Source: Candidatus Epulonipiscium sp.
Lineage (GTDB): Bacteria > Bacillota > Clostridia > Lachnospirales > Defluviitaleaceae
Assembly: GCA_012519955.1 (NCBI GenBank)
Contig: JAAYPH010000196.1
Span: 1 to 39,347, forward strand
Length of the DNA: 39,347 nt
Reading direction: 5' to 3'
A program made the position numbers and the translations under genes. Of the stretch, positions 15,779-24,267 are shown one piece after another. How positions within the stretch are numbered: the first letter of the stretch is position 1; the number at the start of each line of letters is the position of its first letter. The notes beneath the pieces are model-generated. The model was not told the origin of the DNA and ran no database searches. It saw only the letters and a list, made by a program, of their open reading frames with translations.

Positions 15779-15787
15779 TGATATAAT
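15779..15787 (+). promoter_or_regulatory. Extended -10 promoter of thrC
   Basis: TGATATAAT is a TGn extension plus a perfect TATAAT (15782-15787). No good -35 is visible at the right distance, which extended -10 promoters tolerate. AGGAGG follows upstream of the ATG at 15827. Confidence 0.55.
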
Positions 15788-15826
15788 CTAAGCAAATTTT
15801 TATAACTATTTTTAGGAGGACTTCTA

Positions 15827-17314
15827 ATGAATTTATTAAAATATAAAAGTACAAGAGGAGGACAAAGTGATATCTCTGCATCCTATGCAATTGTTCAAGG
15901 CATTGCAAAAGATGGAGGATTATTTGTTCCGGAAACACTGCCTAAATTAGAAAATAGCTTAGATGAATTAAAGGGTATGACCTATCAGGAATTGGCTTAT
16001 CATATTATGAAGCATTTCTTGACAGATTTTACGGAAGAAGAATTAAAAGGGTGTATCGACAAGGCATACGATAAGAAGTTTGATACTTCTAAGATAGCTC
16101 CTTTAGTGAATAAAGACGGCGTATACTTTTTAGAATTATTTCATGGGCCTACCTTGGCGTTTAAAGATATGGCATTGTCCATACTGCCTCATTTATTGAC
16201 TACAGCGGCAAAGAAGCTTAATATAGAAAAGGAAATTGTAATTTTAACAGCTACCTCTGGAGATACAGGAAAAGCTGCCCTGGAAGGTTTTGCAGATGTA
16301 GAGGGGACAAGAATTATTGTATTCTTCCCGCAGGATGGTGTCAGTGAAGTTCAAAAACGCCAAATGACTACACAGGTGGGGGAAAATACATATGTAATAG
16401 GCATTAAAGGTAATTTCGATGATGCCCAAAACGGAGTTAAAGAAATCTTTGGGGACGAAGAATTTAATCAGTACTTAAATGAAAACAATTATATGCTTTC
16501 ATCGGCTAATTCCATAAACATTGGACGTCTGGTTCCCCAGGTGGTTTATTATTTCTATGCATATTTACAAATGGCAGAGAATAATGATATAGCCCTTGGA
16601 GAACAGGTTAATGTAGTTGTGCCTACAGGAAACTTCGGAAATATTCTGGCTGCATACTACGCAAAACAAATGGGACTGCCAATAGGCAAACTTATTTGTG
16701 CTTCCAATGACAATAAGGTATTGTATGACTTTTTCAACACAGGAAAATACGATAAAGACAGAGAATTTATTCTTACGATTTCACCCTCTATGGATATTTT
16801 GATCTCCAGCAATTTAGAAAGACTTATCTATCAGATAGCAGGGGAAGATGCGAATAAAACAAAAGAATTAATGGACAACCTTAAAGCAAAGGGACATTAT
16901 GAGATTGATCCTTCAATGAAAGAAAAATTGGCAGATTTCTACGGAGGATTTGCGTCTCAGGAGGACACCCTACTCCGAATAAAAGAACTTTTTGAAAGCA
17001 CAGGCTATCTCATAGATACCCATACTGCAGTGGCTTATGCTGTGTACAAGGATTATGTCAATAAAACAAAGGATACTACCAAGACGGTTATTGCTTCTAC
17101 AGCAAGCCCTTATAAATTTACAACCAGTGTTATGGGCGCAGTAGATAAAAAATATGAAGCCTTCTCTGATTTTGAATTAATAGAAAAAATGAGTGAACTT
17201 ACTAAAATTGATATCCCAGAAGGAATTAAAGATATTGATAAACGTCCAGTTCTTCATACAAAAGTATGCGAAAAGAACGAAATGAAAAAAGTTGTAGGAG
17301 AAATCCTTAAATAA
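15827..17314 (+). CDS. thrC: Threonine synthase
   Basis: 495 residues, the longer type of threonine synthase found in enterobacteria and many Clostridia. The N-terminus YKSTRGG and VQGIAKDGGLFVPE is diagnostic, as is the PLP lysine in HGPTLAFKDMAL (Lys113). TATSGDTGKAALEGF and the glycine-rich PTGNFGNILAAYYAK form the phosphate and cofactor pocket. It converts O-phosphohomoserine to threonine and phosphate, the last step of threonine synthesis. It is a single-gene unit with its own promoter and a strong terminator; no hom or thrB lies nearby. Confidence 0.96.
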   Translation: MNLLKYKSTRGGQSDISASYAIVQGIAKDGGLFVPETLPKLENSLDELKGMTYQELAYHIMKHFLTDFTEEELKGCIDKAYDKKFDTSKIAPLVNKDGVYFLELFHGPTLAFKDMALSILPHLLTTAAKKLNIEKEIVILTATSGDTGKAALEGFADVEGTRIIVFFPQDGVSEVQKRQMTTQVGENTYVIGIKGNFDDAQNGVKEIFGDEEFNQYLNENNYMLSSANSINIGRLVPQVVYYFYAYLQMAENNDIALGEQVNVVVPTGNFGNILAAYYAKQMGLPIGKLICASNDNKVLYDFFNTGKYDKDREFILTISPSMDILISSNLERLIYQIAGEDANKTKELMDNLKAKGHYEIDPSMKEKLADFYGGFASQEDTLLRIKELFESTGYLIDTHTAVAYAVYKDYVNKTKDTTKTVIASTASPYKFTTSVMGAVDKKYEAFSDFELIEKMSELTKIDIPEGIKDIDKRPVLHTKVCEKNEMKKVVGEILK

Positions 17315-17350
17315 AAAGTGAACATGGTGCCGGGCACCATGTTCACTTTT
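17313..17350 (+). terminator. Strong bidirectional terminator between thrC and the aminotransferase gene
   Basis: A near-perfect 18-bp stem with arms AAAAAGTGAACATGGTGC and its complement, a 3-base loop (CGG), and A and T runs at its two ends. It serves both convergent genes. Confidence 0.9.
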
Positions 17351-17355
17351 TGCTT

Positions 17356-18453
17356 TTATTCAATAATGTCTTTTAAGGCATCCAGAAGTTTTTGATTCTG
17401 CTCAGGAAGCAGGAAGCAGAATCTCATATATCTTGAATCCAGGAAAGGAAAGCTGCTGGCATCTCGTATAATCATATGCTTTGCAATCAATTTTTCGAAA
17501 ATCATGGAAGAAGTTATATCATCCCTTAGAAGTTTAAAAAGAACAAAATTTGCACTGGGCTTATAAACCTTTATGTTTTTCCACTCTTTAAGAGTATTGT
17601 AGATTTTGCTTCTTTCTGAATGTATAAGCGCTTTAGTTGCCCCAATATATTCCCCGTCTTCTAACATAATTCCTGCGCCAAATGAAGCCAATATATTAAT
17701 GGTCCATGGATTTTTAATTTCATCCATTCGTTTAATGAGTTCAGGATTGCCGCATATACCATATCCAAAACGAAGGCCGGGAGAGGAAAAGAATTTAGAT
17801 ATTCCTCTTAAAATGATTAGGTTATCATAGGTTTTTGATAAAGGAACAGCCGTTACCTCATCCATATTTTCTACAAATTCGATATAGGTTTCATCAATCA
17901 TAACGTAGATATTTTTTGACCTACAGAAATCCAAAATAACAGCAAGCTCTTTCTGAGATATGAAAGAACCGGTAGGATTATTGGGATTACAGATTACCAG
18001 CAGATCGATATCATCGGATAAATAGGTTTTAAGATGATTGATATCCAGTTGAAAATTTAATTCTTCTTTTAAAGGATAGTATTCTGCTTTCCCTCCGGTT
18101 AGAAATATTTCTCTTTCATATTCTGAATAAGTTGGACCAATGATCAAAGACTTTTTAGGATGAATCAGCGTAATAAAAAGAGAAATAAGTTCTGTCGAGC
18201 CATTTCCTACTAATATAGATTCAAAATCGGCACCAGTATATTTAGAAATCTTTTGGCGAAGTTGGGTATATTTACGATCTGGATAAGTTGAAATTAAATC
18301 CAGGTTTTGTGCCAGCTCTTTTTTTGCCTTTGGAGAAATGCCCAAAGGATTTACATTAGAACTAAAGTCAATCAATTTATGTCTGGGAATACCGTAGTAT
18401 TCTTCTATAGCTTCAAGGTCTCCACCATGTTGGTAATGTTTAGATTTTTCCAT
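17356..18453 (-). CDS. Class I/II PLP aminotransferase, CobD (threonine-phosphate decarboxylase)/HisC-like
   Basis: 365 residues. The opening HGGDLEAIEEYYG followed by LIDFSSNVNPLG is the CobD-type start. PLP-binding residues are visible: NPNNPTG (Asn158), DETYIEF (Asp187), GISKFFSSPGLRFGYG (Schiff-base Lys220, Arg228). CobD makes the aminopropanol phosphate arm of cobalamin, while the closely related HisC works in histidine synthesis. No cobalamin or histidine gene is near, so the exact reaction is open. The start at 18453 is chosen because AGAGGGG lies 6 bases upstream; upstream in-frame codons lack a site. Confidence 0.85.
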   Translation of the reverse strand: MEKSKHYQHGGDLEAIEEYYGIPRHKLIDFSSNVNPLGISPKAKKELAQNLDLISTYPDRKYTQLRQKISKYTGADFESILVGNGSTELISLFITLIHPKKSLIIGPTYSEYEREIFLTGGKAEYYPLKEELNFQLDINHLKTYLSDDIDLLVICNPNNPTGSFISQKELAVILDFCRSKNIYVMIDETYIEFVENMDEVTAVPLSKTYDNLIILRGISKFFSSPGLRFGYGICGNPELIKRMDEIKNPWTINILASFGAGIMLEDGEYIGATKALIHSERSKIYNTLKEWKNIKVYKPSANFVLFKLLRDDITSSMIFEKLIAKHMIIRDASSFPFLDSRYMRFCFLLPEQNQKLLDALKDIIE

Positions 18454-18538
18454 GATTGTCCCCTCTTTATGAATAGATTTTTGTTTCATATTATTATACA
18501 TCAAAATGGATTATAGTAAAGAACATTTGTTTTAATCA

Positions 18539-18567
18539 TGGAAAACTGCAATGGATTGGGATATAAT
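18539..18567 (+). promoter_or_regulatory. Promoter of the multi-Hsp70 operon
   Basis: A perfect TATAAT at 18562-18567 with TGGAAA (4 of 6) 17 bases upstream at 18539-18544. The predicted transcript begins near 18574, downstream of an in-frame ATG at 18538 but upstream of the TTG start at 18619. Confidence 0.55.
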
Positions 18568-18618
18568 AGTAAATGGAAAATTAGTTTGCGCCAATCTTGG
18601 AGAGTCGGAGGGATTATA

Positions 18619-21600
18619 TTGGAGAAGAGTAGATATCAAGTTAAAAAAGAATATTATAATGAAGCATCTCCAATACTTTCTGCTTCTATACAAGAGATAG
18701 AAATAGAAGTTTCGGCTTTTAGTATATATACTGGAGCTATAAAAATCCATAATATCGGAGAAGGACAGTTGGAGGGGAGAATTTTCTCCAAAAAGGACTC
18801 TGCTCAGTTTACCCCAGAGGAATGGAGAAGCAATGAGCAGGTGATCCTATACCGCATCGATACTCAGGAAATGATGTGGGGAAAGCAGTATGAGGATGTT
18901 TGGCTCATAGAATCTAACGGAGGAGAACAAGAAATCCCTGTACACATTCGTATTACTAAACCTCTCCTGACCATTGACGAACAGCACTCCATCTCCGACA
19001 TGAAAGATTTTTCAGAATACGCTAAAGAAAATTGGAATAATGCAAAGGATGTATTTTTTTCTCCTTTATTTTCAAATTGGCTGCTCCAGAATAATGATTT
19101 AGAGTCTCAAAAAATCTATCAACAGCTCTCCATGACGCCCCATAAAGATTGGGCATTAGAATATTTTTTAAGACTAACAGGATGCAAACGAAAGCCAAGC
19201 TTATCAGTACAAGATAAAGCTAGAAAAGTAGAGATTTTTCCCACGGGAGAAAAATATATTGAAAAAGGTATCGTGCTCCATAAAAATGGATGGGGCTTAA
19301 TGGATATACAATTAGAAACCAATGTCAAATGGATACAGTTCTCTAAAACCCATTATACCCAAGAAGATTTTAGAAAAGATAAATTGATTCTCCAATATGA
19401 AATCCTCGTGGATAAAATAATACCCAAGAAAGATTTTGGATATATTTTTATTACTTATGAAGATGTAAAAATACCCTATGAGGTTCGGGTTGTTAAAAAG
19501 GATGTTTTTCATATTACTTTATCCAAAAATGCATATAAGGAAGAAGATAAAGGGATACTCGTTATTGAAAATAAAACTGGCTACGACGCCAGGATACAAA
19601 TTATCCCCCGTGAGCCGTGGATACAATTTGAGGCAAAAAAATTCCTTATAGCAAAAAGAGCAGAAATACCTTTTAAGGTTCGTCTCACAGGATGGGATAA
19701 ATTAGGCATGGGGAAAAAGCCGCATTTTGAAACCATGATTCATATTCAGGCCCATGCTAAGACATATAAATACGAAGAAGATTTTGCAGTAAAAATTGAT
19801 AGCTTTAATTTAGAAGCGTTAATCAGTCAAGGAGAAGAAACAACCGAAAAATTGCCTTCTGGCAATAAGTTGGTTAATGCCATGACTTATTGGATCAAAG
19901 GTCAGTTGTATGAAAAAGAGAGACAGGATTATTACATTAAAGCACTTAATTTATTGAATACCCTTTATATAGAAAATCCTACGGAGTTAAAAACAGGCTT
20001 AATGATCATTGCACTTAATCTTCGCTTAGAAAGATATGATGAAGCCTATAACCTGTTAAAGAATTACTTGAAGTTTAAAAAGTACTTTAAAACGACAGAT
20101 CAAACACTTTTAGGGGTTATCTATTATTTTAAAGCCTTGCTAGATTACTATTGCGGAAAACATATGTTTATACAAAAGTCTATTAAAATATTTGATGAAT
20201 GCCTGGAAAAGCAAAAAAGCGGTATACTATATTTTTTAAAGGCTAAGCTGGAAAAAGAACTATTTAATGAAGATTATGATGAAATAAAATACTATTATGA
20301 GGCTTATACCCATGGATTTAGAAGTCCATTATTGTATGTGGAAGTATTTCGCCTGTTTTGCTCTCATTATTCTAATTTTTACAATATGAAAGATATGATT
20401 AGAAATACTTTTATTTGGGCAATAAAGTATAAACTTCTCGACCAGGAAAACATAAAATTATTTGCCGGCTGGATGTTGCAGTCCCAAGAAGATTTTAGAA
20501 TACCCCTATCTTATCTGGAACAAATACATTCTCCATTGGATACCAATGAAACCTTAAGTTTATTATGCAATGCATACATAAAAGAGGGTACAAAAGATCA
20601 AACTGCCCTTGAAATTTATGAAAAAGCTATAGAAAGAAGAATCTTTGTTAAAGGAATCTACTTAGCTTATATAAAAACTTCATACGCCCTTGATAAGAGG
20701 GATATTCCTTTATCTATTCTTCAAACTGCATTAGTAAAAGAGAATTTTGATGAACCATTGACAGCTTATATTTATTCACTTCTTTGTACAAACAATCAAT
20801 ATAAAATGCTTTTTCAAGTTTACTATAATAAAATACTTCTATTTGGAGAAAGTTCCCTTAGAAACAACAGAAAGGGAAGGCATTATATAGATATTTATTT
20901 AAAAATGTTCGAAAAGAATTCTAAAAATCAATTGCTTAAAAAGGCAGTCTTCGAGCAATTGTTTCTATATGAAATCCATGTGAAATCTCCTCTGATTAAG
21001 TATCTTTGGATTATGGAAAAAGAAAAAGCCAATATGGCTACCTATACGGTTAACGGGGATTCCATATATCTAGAAGCAGCTTCCCCTGACCTTAAAAATC
21101 TTACAATTCTTTGTGTCGGGCAAAGGCAAAAGAGTTTTTATTCAGGGGATTGTATAAAGGTCCATAAACTTGTTAAAGACATACCCGTTGAGTTGTTATT
21201 AGAGTTCTACGAAGAAGGCTATAAATCGACTGATTTATTGATTGCTCTTACTTGTCACTTTATAGACCAGATACAAAAAAATGAGGAGGCAGATTCTATC
21301 TTTCATAAGGCTGAACAGATTATTATGGAGTGTTTAGAAAACAGTGCCTTATCGGATGATTTTAGAAGAAAAACCTCCGCTGCCTTAGGCAGTCTCCTTG
21401 TACGACACAATAGTTTAGAAAAAGCTGCCCCGTATTTTAAGCTTCTTAATCCGATTGAATTATCTCCATCTCAAATAGAAGAGGGGATCAATGCTTTGCT
21501 TGAGAAGGATGAAGTACTTTTAGCGCTTCAATGGGCACAAAAACTTGATGCAATGCATGCCAGTACAAAGCTTAAATTGGTTAAGAAATCCATTGCCATG

Positions 21601-22518
21601 GGCATTGTGAATGCTTTAATTACCAATACAAGCTATGAATTATTTATGGAAGGGCACTATGATAAAGATATAGAAATATATCTTATAAGTCACTATGAGG
21701 GAAGCCTAAAGACCTGGCTTTCACTAAGAGAAGCAATCATTTCCCTCGATGGGAAAGTGGTGGATTTAGATCAAAAGATATTAGAAAAAGGTATATGGAT
21801 CAGGGGCTTAAACGAAGCGTTGGAAAAGGTGTTTTTATCTTTATATGAGAATAATAACATATCTCCAATTATTCATGAATTTATATATTATTGCAGCTAT
21901 GAGATTCTGGTAAACCATAAAACAATTTCCCAGGATACTCTAAAGAAATTTGAAGAAATATTCTTAGATACGAAGGATATGATATTAGGTTCAGCGATGC
22001 TTCACATCTATCCGAAGCTGCAAGACCATGGGAAAGAGAAAATCCTACTGCCGATTTTTGAATGGATGAAAGAAAATCAATTTATTTTTCCAATTGTTAA
22101 AAAAAATCAAGACAAATTTCCGTATTATTCGTATATAGAACAGAATGTCCCCTTTATTCACCGTACCAAATGGGGGAGAGAGGTGACCTTCTGCTATAAG
22201 ATTCAAGGATTTCCCTTAAATCGAAAAAGAATGTACCCCGTGGCATTTAATTTATATGCCGTCTGCGTATCTTTATTTTATAATGAAGATATGGAATATT
22301 ATATTGAAGAACTGGATGAAGAAGGCAACTGTATTATATCGGAGGTATATTCTTATCATAATGATGTGAAAGCTTTAAGCAAAGACTCTAACGAAGTATA
22401 TAATCGACTGAATAATGCAATCATCTACAGTGAAAATCTCGAAATGGAAAAGGCGGAAATGATTTTAGAATCCCTGATTTACGACAATCAGAAAAATAAT
22501 ACGGGCTATTTATTATAG
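18619..22518 (+). CDS. Giant hypothetical protein with beta-sandwich-like repeats and a helical-repeat solenoid (probably the DUF5717 family)
   Basis: 1299 residues from the TTG at 18619, chosen because GGAGGG lies 6 bases upstream. An in-frame ATG 27 codons earlier has no ribosome binding site and lies inside the promoter. Three tandem beta-rich units, each about 100-120 residues, occupy roughly the first 420 residues, with parallel phrases IHNIGEGQLEG, LHKNGWGLMDIQL and IENKTGYDARIQI, the last two followed by a W-I-Q-F strand. About 730 residues of TPR-like helical repeats follow, then a beta-rich C-terminal end. There is no signal peptide or membrane segment, so it is cytoplasmic. It opens the multi-Hsp70 operon and is probably a scaffold or client-recruiting protein. 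The family name is from memory. Confidence 0.75.
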   Translation: MEKSRYQVKKEYYNEASPILSASIQEIEIEVSAFSIYTGAIKIHNIGEGQLEGRIFSKKDSAQFTPEEWRSNEQVILYRIDTQEMMWGKQYEDVWLIESNGGEQEIPVHIRITKPLLTIDEQHSISDMKDFSEYAKENWNNAKDVFFSPLFSNWLLQNNDLESQKIYQQLSMTPHKDWALEYFLRLTGCKRKPSLSVQDKARKVEIFPTGEKYIEKGIVLHKNGWGLMDIQLETNVKWIQFSKTHYTQEDFRKDKLILQYEILVDKIIPKKDFGYIFITYEDVKIPYEVRVVKKDVFHITLSKNAYKEEDKGILVIENKTGYDARIQIIPREPWIQFEAKKFLIAKRAEIPFKVRLTGWDKLGMGKKPHFETMIHIQAHAKTYKYEEDFAVKIDSFNLEALISQGEETTEKLPSGNKLVNAMTYWIKGQLYEKERQDYYIKALNLLNTLYIENPTELKTGLMIIALNLRLERYDEAYNLLKNYLKFKKYFKTTDQTLLGVIYYFKALLDYYCGKHMFIQKSIKIFDECLEKQKSGILYFLKAKLEKELFNEDYDEIKYYYEAYTHGFRSPLLYVEVFRLFCSHYSNFYNMKDMIRNTFIWAIKYKLLDQENIKLFAGWMLQSQEDFRIPLSYLEQIHSPLDTNETLSLLCNAYIKEGTKDQTALEIYEKAIERRIFVKGIYLAYIKTSYALDKRDIPLSILQTALVKENFDEPLTAYIYSLLCTNNQYKMLFQVYYNKILLFGESSLRNNRKGRHYIDIYLKMFEKNSKNQLLKKAVFEQLFLYEIHVKSPLIKYLWIMEKEKANMATYTVNGDSIYLEAASPDLKNLTILCVGQRQKSFYSGDCIKVHKLVKDIPVELLLEFYEEGYKSTDLLIALTCHFIDQIQKNEEADSIFHKAEQIIMECLENSALSDDFRRKTSAALGSLLVRHNSLEKAAPYFKLLNPIELSPSQIEEGINALLEKDEVLLALQWAQKLDAMHASTKLKLVKKSIAMGIVNALITNTSYELFMEGHYDKDIEIYLISHYEGSLKTWLSLREAIISLDGKVVDLDQKILEKGIWIRGLNEALEKVFLSLYENNNISPIIHEFIYYCSYEILVNHKTISQDTLKKFEEIFLDTKDMILGSAMLHIYPKLQDHGKEKILLPIFEWMKENQFIFPIVKKNQDKFPYYSYIEQNVPFIHRTKWGREVTFCYKIQGFPLNRKRMYPVAFNLYAVCVSLFYNEDMEYYIEELDEEGNCIISEVYSYHNDVKALSKDSNEVYNRLNNAIIYSENLEMEKAEMILESLIYDNQKNNTGYLL

Positions 22519-22545
22519 CTTAGGAGTATAAAGGAGGAGTTTTTT

Positions 22546-24225
22546 ATGGGAACATTAGGATTAGATGTGGAAAGAGGCCTATTTCTAGGTATTGATTTCG
22601 GAACAACCAACTCAGTTGTCAGCGTATATGATTTTAAAGAAGGTCAGGCACAAACCATACCTATTGACGGAAGCAATATTTTCCCTACAGCCATACAATT
22701 TGAAACCGATCCGGATGATCCGGATAAACTATCCAGGATTTTTGGAATTCAGGCAAAGGAAGCAGCAATCATATATCCTCAAAGCACTGTTTTATCTGTA
22801 AAACGTCTGCTCGGCAGCGATGAAAAAATTAAAATCTCCGTGGACGAAAAGGAATATGAATTTACCCCTGAACAAATTGCCGGAGAAATATTAGGCTATC
22901 TAAAACAGAAAGCCGATGAATACGCTCAGGAAGAGTTAAATATTGCGGGAGAATTTTCAGGCTGTGTAATTACCGTACCTGCCAATTCAACCGACAAACA
23001 AAAGAAAATGACCAAAGAAGCGGCAAAGCTGGCTGGCTTTGATGAAGACAATATCTATCTTAGACTGGAACCTGCTGCAGCAGCGATTTCCTATGCCGTA
23101 AATGAAAGAAAAGATAAAAAGGTATTGGTATATGACTTTGGTGGAGGTACCTTTGACGCCTGCGTACTGGATATCAAGATGACAGATGCGGATGAACCCA
23201 CTATTTCAATTTTAAGCACCTATGGGGATAATTACTTAGGCGGTAACGATATAGACAAAATTATTATGGATATGATTTATGAAGAATTTAAGAAAATGAC
23301 CAACGAAGAAATTGACTTATTTGATTTTAACGTTGATGACGGCGTATCCAAAAGACAAAAAACTACAGCTTTAGTACGACTGGCGCAAGTAGCAAACCAA
23401 GCCAAAGAAAGACTTTCTTCTGCCAAATCTACAAAGGTTGTATTGGCACCTTTTATTCAAGAACCGAAAATCATCAATATTAATATGGAAATCACAAGAG
23501 ATGCCTTTTTAAATCATAAGAGAATCAATCCTTTAGGTGATCCCGTTGAACTGTTTGAAAAAATGGAGGGTAAATCCGTAGAAGATTTAATTGGCAGAAC
23601 GATTGAATGTATTGACGAATGTCTAAAGGCTGCTTCATTAAAACCTGAAGACATCGATGAGATCTTCTTAGTTGGAGGTTCTTCTTCCATTCCAAGAATC
23701 AGAGAAAAAATCAAAGAAAAGTTTGATAAAGAACCTTTTAAATCCCGTATAAGCCCTGCATTAAGTATTTCTCAGGGAGCGGCTTATTACTGCAATATGA
23801 TTATGATGCCTACGGTAAAAGGTCCTGTTGTTCATGAAAAGACCATTCACCCCTTAGGCCTTGAAATAGCAGGAAGAAGATTTATGGAAATAGTAAAAAG
23901 CGGTATGGATATACCTAAAGAAGGACTTACTGTGGAAGCAGAAGAACTTCTTATGACCAATTTTGATAATGTAACCAGCATGGCAATTGTTGTTTATGAA
24001 AATACAAAACCTTCCGGAGAAGAAAAGAAGACTACCTATGTAACAGAAGAGGGAATGAAGCGTCTTGCAGGCACCAGCCTCAGAGGAATTCCTCCAAAAG
24101 CCAAGGGAGAAGAAAAGGTAAAAGTAATCTTTTATATCGGACAGGATAACATGCTTAAGGTAATGGCTAAAAGCATGAGTACAAGCGGGGTAGAAACCGA
24201 ACTCTCTGTAGATGATTTGTACTAA
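22546..24225 (+). CDS. Hsp70 family ATPase, short form without a lid
   Basis: 559 residues. The nucleotide-binding domain is complete: phosphate-1 LGIDFGTTNSVVS (from residue 14), connect-1 with LEPAAAAISYAV, phosphate-2 YDFGGGTFDACVL (Asp197 onward), and the adenosine motif FLVGGSSSIPRI (near 375). Residues about 420-559 resemble only the beta-sandwich half of a DnaK substrate-binding domain (HPLGLEIAG onward); the helical lid and EEVD-like tail are missing, where DnaK has about 610-640 residues. It should bind and hydrolyse ATP. AAAGGAGG precedes the ATG, 27 bases after the previous gene. No dnaJ or grpE accompanies it. Confidence 0.9.
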   Translation: MGTLGLDVERGLFLGIDFGTTNSVVSVYDFKEGQAQTIPIDGSNIFPTAIQFETDPDDPDKLSRIFGIQAKEAAIIYPQSTVLSVKRLLGSDEKIKISVDEKEYEFTPEQIAGEILGYLKQKADEYAQEELNIAGEFSGCVITVPANSTDKQKKMTKEAAKLAGFDEDNIYLRLEPAAAAISYAVNERKDKKVLVYDFGGGTFDACVLDIKMTDADEPTISILSTYGDNYLGGNDIDKIIMDMIYEEFKKMTNEEIDLFDFNVDDGVSKRQKTTALVRLAQVANQAKERLSSAKSTKVVLAPFIQEPKIININMEITRDAFLNHKRINPLGDPVELFEKMEGKSVEDLIGRTIECIDECLKAASLKPEDIDEIFLVGGSSSIPRIREKIKEKFDKEPFKSRISPALSISQGAAYYCNMIMMPTVKGPVVHEKTIHPLGLEIAGRRFMEIVKSGMDIPKEGLTVEAEELLMTNFDNVTSMAIVVYENTKPSGEEKKTTYVTEEGMKRLAGTSLRGIPPKAKGEEKVKVIFYIGQDNMLKVMAKSMSTSGVETELSVDDLY

Positions 24226-24267
24226 CCATTGGCATAATTGATAGGGACGAAATAAAGGAGGATCAAT

